Origin: Bacteroidales bacterium
GTDB taxonomy: Bacteria > Bacteroidota > Bacteroidia > Bacteroidales > UBA3824
NCBI GenBank assembly: GCA_017417315.1
Contig: JAFPZK010000046.1
Coordinates: 62,001 to 126,000, forward strand
Reading direction: 5' to 3'
DNA length: 64,000 nucleotides
The notes under the pieces were generated by a model, which saw only the letters and a list, made by a program, of their open reading frames with translations, was not told the origin of the DNA and made no database searches. The stretch's first letter is position 1. Each line of letters starts with the position of its first letter. Made by a program: the position numbers and the translations under genes. This document shows, piece after piece, positions 52,372 to 61,603 of the stretch.

Positions 52372-54615
52372 ATGCAGGACATTTCAAGTTTAATATGGAT
52401 TGTCCCCGTTGCCTCTATAACGGCATTGTTGTTTGCTTTTCTTTTTTACAAAAAGATGATGGCAAGCGACGAGGGAAATCCTAAAATGAAGCAAATCGCG
52501 GGTTACGTCCGCGAAGGTGCTATGGCGTATCTGCGCCGTCAGTACAAAATCGTTATCAAAGTTTTTATAATCCTTGCCGTTTTGTTGCTGGTTTTGGCAT
52601 ATATGGGCGTTCAAAATCCGTTTGTACCGATTGCGTTTTTGACCGGCGGATTTTTTAGCGGACTTTGCGGTTATCTCGGCATGAAAACCGCTACTAACGC
52701 TTCCGCACGTACCGCTCAGGGCGCAAGCCTCTCGCTTAACCGTGGGCTTCAAGTGGCATTCCGAAGCGGTGCGGTTATGGGTCTGATTGTCGTCGGTTTC
52801 GGACTTTTGGACATCGCTTTGTGGTTTTTCTTGTTAAGAGACCTTGTCTTTACGCCCGAAAATATGCAAACCGGTCTTGAAATCTTGGGTCTTACTTTCG
52901 TTCACCCCGGCACGACGGAGCATCAAAAACTCATCGAAATCACGGCTACAATGCTGACTTTCGGAATGGGTGCTTCAACGCAGGCATTGTTTGCGAGAGT
53001 GGGCGGCGGAATTTACACTAAGGCGGCTGACGTCGGCGCTGACCTTGTCGGCAAAACGGAAGCCGGAATCCCCGAAGACGACCCGCGCAACCCCGCTACT
53101 ATTGCCGATAATGTCGGTGATAATGTCGGCGATGTTGCCGGAATGGGTGCTGACCTTTATGAATCGTATTGCGGAAGTATTTTGGCGACGGCGGCTCTCG
53201 GTGCGGCACTGCCCGGAATTTCGGTTGAAACCCAAAACACTTTTGTCGTTGCGCCGATGATTGTAGCAGCTGTCGGAATTTTTCTCTCTATCGCCGGAAT
53301 CTTTTTGGTGAGGACAAAAGAGTCGGCAACGCAGAAAAATCTTCTTCACGCACTTCTTCTCGGCACGGGCGGAAGTTCGGCTATGATATTGGCTGTCATT
53401 GCGTTAATGGCGGCTTTGGGCTGGATAACGTGGGGCATTTTCGGCTCGGCTGTTGCGGGACTTGTTGCGGGCGTTATCATCGGTCAGGGTACAGAATACT
53501 TTACTTCTGACGAATACCGTCCCACCAAAGGCATTGCCGAACAAGCAAAACAAGGTCCTGCAACGACGATTATTGACGGTATTGCGGTCGGAATGTTTTC
53601 GACATGGCTGCCGGTCGTAACTATTGTTGCCGGTATCGTGATTGCGTTTGCTTCGGCGGGCGGTTTTCAGAATTTTGCGACGGGCGTTTACGGAATCGGA
53701 TTTGCGGCTGTCGGAATGCTTTCTACTTTGGGCATAACGTTAGCAACTGACGCTTTCGGTCCTATTGCCGATAATGCTGGCGGAAACGCTGAAATGTCAG
53801 GTTTACCGCCTGAGGTCAGAAAACGCACTGACGCTTTGGACGGTCTCGGCAATACGACGGCTGCGACGGGCAAAGGTTTTGCAATCGGTTCAGCGGCTTT
53901 GACGGCAATGGCGTTGTTAGCGGCATATTTGGAAGAAATCCGCCTTTGGATTGCCAAAACGCCTGACAAACTTGCCGACTTTTTGAAATCAACCGGTGCG
54001 GCAGATATTGCAAGCGCACAAATGAGCGATTTTGTAAGTTATTTCGGTCTTGACATTTTCAATCCGTTGCTTTTGGGCGGCTTGTTTATCGGAGCGATGA
54101 TGGCGTTTGTTTTCTGCGCTTTGACGATGAAAGCGGTCGGACGGGCAGCCGGACAAATGGTTGAAGAGGTTCGCCGTCAGTTTAGAGAAATTGCGGGTAT
54201 TTTGGACGGAAAAGCCGAGCCTGAATACGCTAAATGCGTGGAAATCAGTACGGCGGGGGCGCAAAAAGAAATGGTTTTGCCGGCTCTTTTAGCGATAATA
54301 GTTCCCGTTGCGGTCGGTGTGATTTTAGGCGTTGCGGGTGTTGTAGGATTGTTGGTCGGCGGTTTGAGTGCGGGTTTCACGTTAGCGGTAATGTTGAATA
54401 ATGCCGGCGGAGCGTGGGACAACGCTAAAAAATTTGTCGAAAAAGGCAATTACGGCGGCAAAGGCTCTGACACTCACAAAGCGGCTGTTATCGGCGATAC
54501 TGTCGGCGACCCGTTCAAAGACACTTCGGGTCCCTCGCTCAACATTTTGATTAAATTGATGAGTATGGTTTCGGTGGTTGTGGCAGGCGTAACGTTGGCG
54601 TGGTCGTTGTTATAA
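52372..54615 (+). CDS. hppA: Membrane-bound ion-pumping pyrophosphatase
   Basis: A 747-residue protein with about 16 membrane spans. It splits pyrophosphate and pumps H+ and/or Na+ across the inner membrane. Active-site motifs are complete: [60 protein letters not shown], and [20 protein letters not shown] at the end. The segment [10 protein letters not shown] has Ala where K+-independent enzymes have Lys, so this should be the K+-dependent class, in which Bacteroidota enzymes commonly pump Na+ or both Na+ and H+. Ion selectivity cannot be settled by eye. It is transcribed alone between two terminators. Confidence 0.95.
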   Translation: MQDISSLIWIVPVASITALLFAFLFYKKMMASDEGNPKMKQIAGYVREGAMAYLRRQYKIVIKVFIILAVLLLVLAYMGVQNPFVPIAFLTGGFFSGLCGYLGMKTATNASARTAQGASLSLNRGLQVAFRSGAVMGLIVVGFGLLDIALWFFLLRDLVFTPENMQTGLEILGLTFVHPGTTEHQKLIEITATMLTFGMGASTQALFARVGGGIYTKAADVGADLVGKTEAGIPEDDPRNPATIADNVGDNVGDVAGMGADLYESYCGSILATAALGAALPGISVETQNTFVVAPMIVAAVGIFLSIAGIFLVRTKESATQKNLLHALLLGTGGSSAMILAVIALMAALGWITWGIFGSAVAGLVAGVIIGQGTEYFTSDEYRPTKGIAEQAKQGPATTIIDGIAVGMFSTWLPVVTIVAGIVIAFASAGGFQNFATGVYGIGFAAVGMLSTLGITLATDAFGPIADNAGGNAEMSGLPPEVRKRTDALDGLGNTTAATGKGFAIGSAALTAMALLAAYLEEIRLWIAKTPDKLADFLKSTGAADIASAQMSDFVSYFGLDIFNPLLLGGLFIGAMMAFVFCALTMKAVGRAAGQMVEEVRRQFREIAGILDGKAEPEYAKCVEISTAGAQKEMVLPALLAIIVPVAVGVILGVAGVVGLLVGGLSAGFTLAVMLNNAGGAWDNAKKFVEKGNYGGKGSDTHKAAVIGDTVGDPFKDTSGPSLNILIKLMSMVSVVVAGVTLAWSLL

Positions 54616-54620
54616 AAAAA

Positions 54621-54658
54621 ATATCACACGGATTTGCAAATCCGTGTGATATTTTTTT
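54621..54658 (+). terminator. Terminator of hppA
   Basis: A perfect 15-bp inverted repeat: ATATCACACGGATTT (54621-54635), a 2-base centre, and its complement (54638-54652), then six T. It is also a near-perfect palindrome. Confidence 0.9.
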
Positions 54659-54659
54659 G

Positions 54660-54667
54660 TATCTTTG
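54660..54667 (+). promoter_or_regulatory. Promoter -7 box of the MATE gene
   Basis: TATCTTTG starts two bases after the T run of the hppA terminator and lies 9 bases before the ATG at 54676. The -33 site must fall inside the terminator hairpin (TTTG at 54633-54636, 23-base spacer). Confidence 0.55.
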
Positions 54668-54675
54668 TCCCCGTT

Positions 54676-56130
54676 ATGAAACCCGACAAAGATCAGTTAT
54701 TTTCATTCATAAGAAACGGACAACAACTCACTGTCAAAGAGCAGGTTAGCCTAACCGCTAAACTTTCTGTACCTGCTATTATGACGCAAATTTCGTTTAT
54801 TTTAGTTCAGTATATTGACGCTTCGATGGTCGGACATCTCGGTGCTGAGGCTTCGGCAGCGGTTGGTTTGATGAGTACAAGTACGTGGTTGTTAGGCGGT
54901 TTGTGTGAATGTATGGTGGCGGGCTTTTCTGTTTTGGTGGCTCATAAAATCGGTGCATGTAGAAACGGAGACGCTAAAAATGTTTTGAGACAGGCTTTTA
55001 CGGTTTGTCTTTCTTGGGGAATTTTGTTGTCTTTTTTTGGCATGATGGTCAGCGATTATCTTCCGAAATGGCTTAACGGCGGCGATGAAATTGCACAGAT
55101 GGCATCAAATTATTTCTTCATTTTTGCGGCGGGAATTCCTTTTTTTCAACTTGACTACCTTTCGGCGAGTATGCTCCGAAGTTCGGGAAATATCAAAGTC
55201 CCGTCAATTTTGAATGTCATAATGTGCGTTTTAGATGTCTTTTTTAATTTCCTGTTAATTTATCCTGAAAGACATTTTTCTGTTTCGGGCATTGATTTAG
55301 TGATTCCGGGTGCTGATTTAGGTGTTCCGGGTGCGGCGTTAGGCAGTGTTTTGGCGTTTGTAACTACTTCGGGCATAATGACTTGGTATCTTGTCTGCCG
55401 TTCTAAGGAATTGAAAATAAAAGGCGAAAACGGCTCTTTTCGTCCTGAGAAAGAAACTTTGCAACGAGCCTTAAAAATCTCTGTCCCGATTGGTTGTGAA
55501 AGGTTGATAATGTGTCTTGGAGCGATAATCGTTACGGCTATAATTGCACCGCTCGGAAACGTCAGCATAGCCGCCGACACTTTTGCGATAACGATTGAAG
55601 GTCTTTGTTATATGCCCGGTTACGGTATTGCTGATGCGGCTTCAACGCTTGTAGGACAGTGCGTAGGGGCGGGGCGGAAACTTTTGGCGAAAAGTTTTGC
55701 AAAAATTACCGTTATTGTTTCGATGTCCATTTTGACGGTTATGGCGGTGATAATGTTTGTTTGTGCGCCATTTATGTTTTCACTAATGACTGATAATCAG
55801 GAAATTGTAGAGTTAGGAACAGTGATTTTGCGTATTGAGGCTTTTGCCGAGCCTTTTTTTGGGGCGGCGATAGTTTGTTACAGTGTTTTTGTGGGGGCTG
55901 GCAATTCTTTGTTGCCGAATTTTATAAATTTGGGTTCGATGTGGCTTATCAGGATTCCGCTTGTGATGTTTGTGGCTCAGTCTTACGGACTTACGGGCGT
56001 TTGGGCGGCTATGTGTTTTGAACTAATAATAAGGGGAACGGTATTTTTGTTTGTTCTCCGTTCCCCGAAATGGCTTGATACTCAGGCAGTCAGAGAAGCC
56101 GAAAGAGCAAAAGCGACATCGGCTCTCTAA
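54676..56130 (+). CDS. MATE-family multidrug/metabolite exporter
   Basis: A 484-residue protein with 12 membrane segments in two homologous halves. It begins MKPDKDQLFSFIRNGQQLTV and continues into KLSVPAIMTQISFILVQYID and MVGHLGAEASAAVGL, characteristic of MATE Na+- or H+-coupled exporters. The ATG at 54676 is the only one after the promoter. Substrate unknown. It converges on thrH with 11 bases between stop codons and no visible terminator. Confidence 0.93.
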   Translation: MKPDKDQLFSFIRNGQQLTVKEQVSLTAKLSVPAIMTQISFILVQYIDASMVGHLGAEASAAVGLMSTSTWLLGGLCECMVAGFSVLVAHKIGACRNGDAKNVLRQAFTVCLSWGILLSFFGMMVSDYLPKWLNGGDEIAQMASNYFFIFAAGIPFFQLDYLSASMLRSSGNIKVPSILNVIMCVLDVFFNFLLIYPERHFSVSGIDLVIPGADLGVPGAALGSVLAFVTTSGIMTWYLVCRSKELKIKGENGSFRPEKETLQRALKISVPIGCERLIMCLGAIIVTAIIAPLGNVSIAADTFAITIEGLCYMPGYGIADAASTLVGQCVGAGRKLLAKSFAKITVIVSMSILTVMAVIMFVCAPFMFSLMTDNQEIVELGTVILRIEAFAEPFFGAAIVCYSVFVGAGNSLLPNFINLGSMWLIRIPLVMFVAQSYGLTGVWAAMCFELIIRGTVFLFVLRSPKWLDTQAVREAERAKATSAL

Positions 56131-56141
56131 ATGCTGAAAAA

Positions 56142-56747
56142 TTATTTTGTTACTGTTTCCAAGATTTCTTTTTTAAGGCTTTCCAAATCCGTAACAACCG
56201 GGTATTGCGGAAAATCCTTTTTTACGTTTTCGGGCGGACAAAAGAGTATTCCTTTGTCTGCGCTGCTAATCATTGTAACGTCGTTGTAACTATCGCCGAA
56301 TGCTAAAACGTTGTAATTAAGCGATTTAAAAGCCTCGACTGTTTTTCTTTTCGGGTCAGCCTGACGGAGTTTGTAATTAGTGATTCTTCCCGTAGAGTCG
56401 GTTTCGAGGTTATGACAGAGTAGAAACGGGTTTTCGAGTTTGTCCATAAGGGGTTGAGCAAATTCAACGAAAGTGTCGCTGACGATTGCAAAACGTGTTG
56501 CCTTGCGAACTTCGCGGATAAACTCCAATGCTCCGGGCAGGGGTTGCAAAGTGTTGATAACTTCCTGAATGTCTTGAAGTTTCAGATTGTGCTTGTCTAA
56601 AATTTCAAGTCTGTACTTCATTAATTGGTCATAATCTTTGATGTCGCGGGTCGTGAGTTTCAACTCTTCGATTCCGGTTTTAAGAGCGACGTTGACCCAA
56701 ATTTCGGGGACAAAAACGCCTTCTAGGTCGGCACATACTATCCACAT
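56142..56747 (-). CDS. thrH: ThrH phosphoserine phosphatase/homoserine kinase-like HAD enzyme
   Basis: A 201-residue HAD-superfamily protein. Motif I is CADLEGVFVPEIW with the nucleophile Asp and Glu in place of the second Asp, the mark of ThrH; motif II is AIVSDTFVEFAQP; motif III/IV is LAFGDSYNDVTMI. ThrH dephosphorylates phosphoserine and can phosphorylate homoserine, linking serine and threonine biosynthesis. The length is standard (about 205). It is the last gene in a three-gene minus-strand operon with a glycosyltransferase and a radical SAM protein. Confidence 0.93.
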   Translation of the reverse strand: MWIVCADLEGVFVPEIWVNVALKTGIEELKLTTRDIKDYDQLMKYRLEILDKHNLKLQDIQEVINTLQPLPGALEFIREVRKATRFAIVSDTFVEFAQPLMDKLENPFLLCHNLETDSTGRITNYKLRQADPKRKTVEAFKSLNYNVLAFGDSYNDVTMISSADKGILFCPPENVKKDFPQYPVVTDLESLKKEILETVTK

Positions 56748-56762
56748 GATATTTCTATTTTT

Positions 56763-57797
56763 TTAACAATTTGATGCTGCAAAGTTAAAAACATTTTTCA
56801 ATTTTTCCAAATCCGTCTGTTTTAAGGTTTTGAAGCCGAATTTTCCGTCAAGTCTTTCCCCTAAAAACTCTTGTTCGCTCTGACCGGGTGTCGGAATGAT
56901 GACAGCCTTTTTGTTTAAGGCGCATAAATCGCAAATCGTGCTGTAACCGGCTCTGCAAATCACGGTTTCAGACTCCAAAAATGCGTTCATTAAATCGTTT
57001 GAAGTCAGAGAGTTATGGAAAAATACATTCTTGAAATTTTTTAACTTTTTTTCTTGGTGTACTCCCCTGATAAAAAGTATTTTTTTGTCAGTATTTTTGA
57101 TTAGTTTTAACAAAATGTTTTCAAAAACTGTTCGTTGTTTTTCCTGCCCTGAAATCAAAATCAAAAAATCGTACTTTTTTATACTTTTTTGGGGCAGTTC
57201 GGGGAGAGAAAACCGCGACAAAATTCCGATTTTTTGATAATTTTCACCTTGTAAATCTCCTGAAAGTGAACCTGTTAGCGAAAATCCGTCTTCAAAATCG
57301 GGAATCAAAACTTTTTTGAATTTTTTTAAAACCGTTTTAAAAACAAAGGAAGAAATTTTTTGTAAAAATTTCATTCCTTCCGGCATTTTAGGCGCGATTT
57401 GATGTGTTACGATATAGCAGTCTAATCCCTTGAAATTCAAGCCGTAACGGTTGTCTGAAATCACGGCTTGAATGTTTTTTTCTTTTATTATTTTCTTGAC
57501 TTTTATGTGTTCGTTAACGGTATTGAATCCCATCACAAAAATCCACTGCAAAAGCGTGAAAAAATTAATCCGCTTTTTCGGGTATTTAATGCGTTTTTCT
57601 TTTAATGTAATTATTTCAAAATCAGGTAGTTCGCTTTTTAATAAAAAGTAACTGCCCGAGCCGCAAACTATTGTTACGCGGTTGTGATTTTTTTTTAGTT
57701 CCCTGATAACCGGAATAATCCTTGCCGCATGTCCTAACCCCCAATCTAACGGACTGACAATCACGTTTTTATCTTTTATGTCAGAGATAATTTTCAT
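56763..57797 (-). CDS. MurG-like glycosyltransferase
   Basis: A 344-residue GT-B fold protein. The N-terminus has SPLDWGLGHAARIIPVIREL, the 'GxGHxxR' loop of MurG/GT28-like enzymes, and the C-terminus has RAGYSTICDLCALNKKAVII followed by TPGQSEQEFLG, the nucleotide-sugar-binding segment. It is probably a peripheral membrane glycosyltransferase; donor and acceptor are unknown. It differs from true MurG (different length and no membrane motif set). Its start shares TAATG with the radical SAM gene. Confidence 0.85.
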   Translation of the reverse strand: MKIISDIKDKNVIVSPLDWGLGHAARIIPVIRELKKNHNRVTIVCGSGSYFLLKSELPDFEIITLKEKRIKYPKKRINFFTLLQWIFVMGFNTVNEHIKVKKIIKEKNIQAVISDNRYGLNFKGLDCYIVTHQIAPKMPEGMKFLQKISSFVFKTVLKKFKKVLIPDFEDGFSLTGSLSGDLQGENYQKIGILSRFSLPELPQKSIKKYDFLILISGQEKQRTVFENILLKLIKNTDKKILFIRGVHQEKKLKNFKNVFFHNSLTSNDLMNAFLESETVICRAGYSTICDLCALNKKAVIIPTPGQSEQEFLGERLDGKFGFKTLKQTDLEKLKNVFNFAASNC

Positions 57798-58570
57798 TAT
57801 TCAGACACGGTGATTTTTATACCGAGGTTTTCTACTTTTTGGCGGATTTTTTCGAGGTCTTCGTGAGTTGCTTTTTCGAGATTTTTTTCGGGCGTATCAC
57901 GGGCTATGGTGTAAATCATTACGGTTTCGGGGCGTAATTCTTCGACAATTTTTAACCATGCAGCAACCTCATTATCAGTGGTGTTGTTGATAATTTCGCC
58001 GCCGACTTCTCCTTTTAAAAACATTGTCTGCAAAACAAATTTGCTTTCAAATTGTTTTAGAAGGTTAACAGTGTTTTCTACGGAATATTTTCCGACGGGG
58101 CGATCCATTGCGATTGCGGTTTTGTCAATTGCAGAATCAAGTTTCAAAATGCAATTGTCCACTTTTTTTAACGTTTCCACCGTTTTTTCGTCGCAAATTC
58201 TTGTCGCATTGCTCAAAACCGAGATTTTTGCGCTTGGAAAAAAATTGTTTCTTAACTCTACTGTATCGTGGATAACTCCGTGAAAATCAGGGTGAATAGT
58301 TGGTTCTCCGTTGCCGGCAAAAGTGATTGAATCTACTGTAATGTTGTTTTGGGAAAGATTTTTTAATTTTTCTTCCAAAGCATTTTTTATATCTTCGCGT
58401 TTGGGCAGGAGACCTACTTTACCGCCGAGGTTTGCACCACATTCGCAATAAATGCAGTTGAAGTTGCAATATTTTTTCTCTGTGGGCAACAAGTTGATTC
58501 CCAAAGAGTTGCCGAGCCGCCGCGAATGTATCGGGCCGTAAATTAAATCGTGAAATAAAAAAGTAGCCAT
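57797..58570 (-). CDS. Radical SAM protein
   Basis: A 257-residue radical SAM enzyme. The cluster motif is CNFNCIYCECG (Cys-x3-Cys-x2-Cys). Before it lies DLIYGPIHSRRLGNSLGINL, and after it FAGNGEPTIHPDF, the glycine-rich segment binding SAM. No additional cluster domain is seen. The family is widespread and of unknown reaction. It begins the operon with the glycosyltransferase and thrH; the -7 box TAATTTTG (complement of 58598-58605) lies upstream. Confidence 0.88.
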   Translation of the reverse strand: MATFLFHDLIYGPIHSRRLGNSLGINLLPTEKKYCNFNCIYCECGANLGGKVGLLPKREDIKNALEEKLKNLSQNNITVDSITFAGNGEPTIHPDFHGVIHDTVELRNNFFPSAKISVLSNATRICDEKTVETLKKVDNCILKLDSAIDKTAIAMDRPVGKYSVENTVNLLKQFESKFVLQTMFLKGEVGGEIINNTTDNEVAAWLKIVEELRPETVMIYTIARDTPEKNLEKATHEDLEKIRQKVENLGIKITVSE

Positions 58571-58652
58571 TGTAAAATTTTTTTAGTTTTTTTTCTGCAA
58601 AATTATTTTTTTTTATCGGCAAATAAAAAAAATATTTTTTTTTGGATTGCTT

Positions 58653-58684
58653 TTTGCTTTTTAGTAAAAGAAAAATTATCTTTG
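58653..58684 (+). promoter_or_regulatory. Promoter of the small secreted protein
   Basis: TTTG (58653-58656), 20-base spacer, TATCTTTG (58677-58684). Transcription would start near 58690. Confidence 0.75.
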
Positions 58685-58710
58685 ACAAAAATTTAACTAT
58701 GAAGGCAACT

Positions 58711-59157
58711 ATGAGATTAATCAAACTTATATTGGTTGTAACTATATTGTTTTCAAGCCTTTGCGCAGAGGGACAGTGTAAGCAGAGGTTTGTTTACGAG
58801 TGTGCTTTGCAAAATCAAGGGCTTATTTTCTTGAAGGAATTTAACACGAAATTTTCTTCGGGAAAGGTTCAAAAGCACAGAGTAATCCTTAATAAGGGTT
58901 ATATGTATACGTTGCAACTTTGCAATCCCTCTGACACACAATATCTTGACCAAAATAATTCGTCTCAGGCGACAGGACTTGCGGTCAACTCTATGCTTTC
59001 GCTTTGCGACAACAACAACAATATCTTGGCGACCACAAGTCAGGATACAAAATTTACTTTTTTCTGTCCTAAAACCGGCGTTTATTGGATACATATTATG
59101 CCGCTGAGTCCTAAAACGACTTGTGCGGTCGGGATTTTAAGCGTTATGAAGCGGTGA
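58711..59157 (+). CDS. Small secreted protein, function unknown
   Basis: A 148-residue exported protein. The ATG at 58711 (MRLIKLILVVTILFSSLCAE) gives a standard signal peptide and is preceded by GAAGG; an ATG at 58699 adds four residues and lies only about 9 bases after the promoter start. The mature part is beta-strand-like and has several cysteines (GQCKQRFVYEC, CDNNNN, FFCPKTG), suggesting disulfides. I do not recognise a family, though the arrangement resembles a small pre-peptidase-like sandwich. It overlaps the convergent flavoprotein gene by 14 bases. Confidence 0.65.
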   Translation: MRLIKLILVVTILFSSLCAEGQCKQRFVYECALQNQGLIFLKEFNTKFSSGKVQKHRVILNKGYMYTLQLCNPSDTQYLDQNNSSQATGLAVNSMLSLCDNNNNILATTSQDTKFTFFCPKTGVYWIHIMPLSPKTTCAVGILSVMKR

Positions 59158-60376
59158 AATTTTCTGCAACCGTTTTGGCAGTTGTCCAAGCCGCTTGAAG
59201 ATTAAAACCGCCTGTAACAGCATCAATATCAAGCACTTCGCCTGCAAAAAAGAGGTTTTTACAGGTTTTGCTTTCAAGAGTTTTTGTGTTAACGGACTTT
59301 AAACTTACGCCGCCTGCGGTTACAAATTCGTCTTTGAATTGTCCGCGTCCCGAAACGTGGTAAACATCTGAAGTTAATATGTTTACAAGTTTATTTACGT
59401 TTTTTTTGCCGAGTTCAGAAAATTTTTTGTCTTTTTGAATTTCAGCGCGTGAAACTAAAAATTCCCAAAGTCGGTTAGTAAAATTTCTTGGGTGTGCCGA
59501 CAAAATATTTTTGTTCTGATTTTTTTTAATTAGGTTGTTAATTTCTTGATTTACAACATCTTCGCTTTCGTTCAACCAGTTAATCGAAAGGTCGCATTTG
59601 TAATTGTTTTCTTTTAAAAATCTTGCAGCAAAGGACGAAAGTTTCAAAATCGCAGGTCCTGAAAAACCGAAATGCGTTATCAACAAGCCGCCTTCTGCTT
59701 TAAACTTTTCGCCGGCAATCATCACTGAGGCATTTTCAACTGTTGCGCCCATGAGAGAGGTCAAAACGTTGCTTTTGATTTTCAAACTAAACAGCGACGG
59801 CACGGGATCAATGATTTCAACGCCGAGTTTTTTTAGCGACTCCATAAGCGGCGAATTTGACATTCCGCCCGTCGTAACTATCACTGAATCAAATTTTTCA
59901 GGACTTTTTTCTCCGTTAGAAAAAGTTAATGAAAATTTTTCGGAATCGTCTTTTTCTATTGAAGAAAGTTTTTTGCCGGTGAATGTCCAAACTCCGTATT
60001 TGTTCATCAAAGATGAGAGTTTTTCGACGATTTCCATGGCTTTGTTTGATTTCGGAAAAACTCTGCCGTCGTTCTGAGCATAAAGTTTAACGCCGTGATT
60101 TTCAAACCATTCGACTGTATTTTCATGGTTAAAATTATAAAAAAGGCTGCGCAAAAATTTATCGCCCCTCGGATAAATTTTTGAAAGATTTTCGACGTTT
60201 TCAAAAGTGTTAGTTAGGTTGCACCGTCCGCCGCCGGTCAGCGACAATTTGTGCATAGGAGTTAAGCCTGCTTCGTATATAAAAATCTCATAATCAGGGT
60301 TTTGTTCTGCTATGTTAACGGCGCAAAAGCACCCTGCCGCACCCGCACCGATGATTGCTATTTTCTTCTTGGTCAT
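59144..60376 (-). CDS. BaiN/HI0933-like FAD-dependent oxidoreductase
   Basis: A 410-residue flavoprotein. The Rossmann motif is IAIIGAGAAGCFCAVN at residues 6-21, with SLTGGGRCNLTN near residue 46 and TKTLESKTCKNLFFAGEVLD near the C-terminus, followed by GGFNLQAAWTTA. This is the HI0933/BaiN family, NAD(P)/FAD-dependent reductases of largely unknown substrate (BaiN acts on bile-acid intermediates in clostridia). The length fits. Its 3' end overlaps the plus-strand small secreted gene by 14 bases. Confidence 0.88.
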   Translation of the reverse strand: MTKKKIAIIGAGAAGCFCAVNIAEQNPDYEIFIYEAGLTPMHKLSLTGGGRCNLTNTFENVENLSKIYPRGDKFLRSLFYNFNHENTVEWFENHGVKLYAQNDGRVFPKSNKAMEIVEKLSSLMNKYGVWTFTGKKLSSIEKDDSEKFSLTFSNGEKSPEKFDSVIVTTGGMSNSPLMESLKKLGVEIIDPVPSLFSLKIKSNVLTSLMGATVENASVMIAGEKFKAEGGLLITHFGFSGPAILKLSSFAARFLKENNYKCDLSINWLNESEDVVNQEINNLIKKNQNKNILSAHPRNFTNRLWEFLVSRAEIQKDKKFSELGKKNVNKLVNILTSDVYHVSGRGQFKDEFVTAGGVSLKSVNTKTLESKTCKNLFFAGEVLDIDAVTGGFNLQAAWTTAKTVAENFTAS

Positions 60377-60398
60377 AATTTTTTTGGGGAAAATATTT

Positions 60399-61288
60399 TT
60401 ACATATAATTTAAAATCCGAGGTAATTGTGAGATTGCATAAAGCGGACAAATTGTAACATTACGAATACTGTCATTATCGGCAGTATCGGTGTAATTGAA
60501 AGTTCCGATATTTTCGAGCGAACACCTGACGGCTTTTGAGAGTTGTTTTTCGCGCATAAAAAGCCAAAGGCTTTTCATACCGCCCCTTACACCGGCTTTT
60601 ATTTCGATTGGAAGCACTGATTGCCGGTAAGGCATTATATAATCTATTTCGGCAAGAGAATTTTTTGCCTGACGCTGCCAATAATACAATTCGTTGCGCA
60701 TATTGGGCGGCATAACCCGTAGTAACTCCAATCCGGCGAGTAGTTCCGCAATAGAACCCTTATTGACAAGGTCGGCGGCGGTAGCGGTAAGAATCTGCGA
60801 CGTAATTTCAGAAACATCTCCTAACGACATATTCAACAGTCTGAGCATCAGTCCTGTATCGAGAATCAAAAGTTTCCTATACGAGCGGTTGGCTTCTGCG
60901 CCGAGTGGCAGTCCGTTAGCATCGGAATGAGTAACGGGAATTACAATTCCGGCGAGTATCAACATTTCAACCGCATTTCTGACATCGCGTACATCACAAC
61001 CCGAAGCGTTTGCATAAACAAATTTTTGCGCGGCTTGCACGGCAATATTCCGCATAACGCCTGCATTTGACTTACTATTCGTTTAACATCTAAGTCAATG
61101 GTAAACAGAGGTTTATAATTGGGCTGACGTTCAAAGTTTATTTCCACATAATTGGCAAATTTCTCGCCCAGATGTCGCACAGCCGTAGATTTGCCTACCT
61201 GTCTTGCTCCGCGCAAGAGCAGAGGTTTTCGGGTTTCTTTCTCAGCCCATTCTGCCAAGTATTTGTCTATTAGTCGTTTATAATACAT
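60399..61288 (-). pseudogene. Broken DUF4143-type AAA ATPase
   Basis: Two frames cover one gene. From ATG 61288 the first frame gives MYYKRLIDKYLAEWAEKETR and the P-loop LLRGARQVGKSTAVRHLGEKF, then runs out of family sequence after DLDVKRIVSQMQ and ends near 60959. The second frame (about 61070-60399) carries the C-terminal half: VYANASGCDVRDVRNAVEML, then the DUF4143 part with EIDYIMPYRQSVLPIEIKAG. The middle, including Walker B, is missing, so there is an internal deletion together with a frameshift at about 61075. This family is patchily distributed and often appears as horizontally acquired singletons. An intact promoter remains upstream. Confidence 0.85.
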
Positions 61289-61310
61289 ATATTCAGCGTT
61301 TTTTGTATCG

Positions 61311-61342
61311 CAAAAGTACGTATTTTATTTTTTCCAAACAAA
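61311..61342 (-). promoter_or_regulatory. Promoter of the broken ATPase
   Basis: On the minus strand: TTTG (complement of 61339-61342), 20-base spacer, TACTTTTG (complement of 61311-61318). The -33 box lies in the first copy of the 33-base repeat. Confidence 0.6.
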
Positions 61343-61406
61343 TAAATCGCCGTTTTTGTAAGAAATCCAAACAAATAAATTGCCGTTTTTGTAAGAAATC
61401 CAAACA
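61334..61406. repeat. 33-base tandem repeat, about 2.2 copies
   Basis: Copies at 61334-61366 and 61367-61399 differ at one base (C/T) and a third copy begins at 61400. The unit starts CCAAACAAATAAAT and ends GTAAGAAAT. Confidence 0.9.
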
Positions 61407-61452
61407 TTTTCTGAACGGTATTTAGCAATTATTTTTCTAAAAAACAAGCGAT

Positions 61453-61496
61453 CCTTCCGCCCTAACTATATTTTTGGGGGGTACTTAGGGCGGAGG
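61453..61496. repeat. Inverted repeat upstream of the RNA ligase gene
   Basis: CCTTCCGCCCTAA (61453-61465) and TTAGGGCGGAGG (61485-61496) form a stem of about 12 pairs with one bulged T, around a 19-base loop containing six G. It is much more GC-rich than its surroundings and lies before the promoter of the RNA ligase gene. It could be a remnant of a mobile element or an operator. Confidence 0.6.
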
Positions 61497-61542
61497 TATC
61501 AGATATTATTATGAAGATTTTTTATAAAAAAAACCTAAATTT

Positions 61543-61574
61543 TTTGTCAAAGCCAAAAAAAATATCTAATTTTG
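61543..61574 (+). promoter_or_regulatory. Promoter of the RNA ligase operon
   Basis: TTTG (61543-61546), 20-base spacer, TAATTTTG (61567-61574). It fixes the translation start at ATG 61604, since an in-frame ATG at 61511 lies before it. Confidence 0.8.
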
Positions 61575-61603
61575 GAGGGAAAATTGATAATATAAAGTGT
61601 AAA

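Noticed and set aside
61334..61406. CRISPR array
   Set aside because: The repeats are directly adjacent without spacers, so it is a tandem repeat.
61511..61603. Upstream in-frame extension of the RNA ligase from ATG 61511
   Set aside because: A full consensus promoter lies at 61543-61574 inside this extension, and the protein from 61604 already has normal Rnl2 length.
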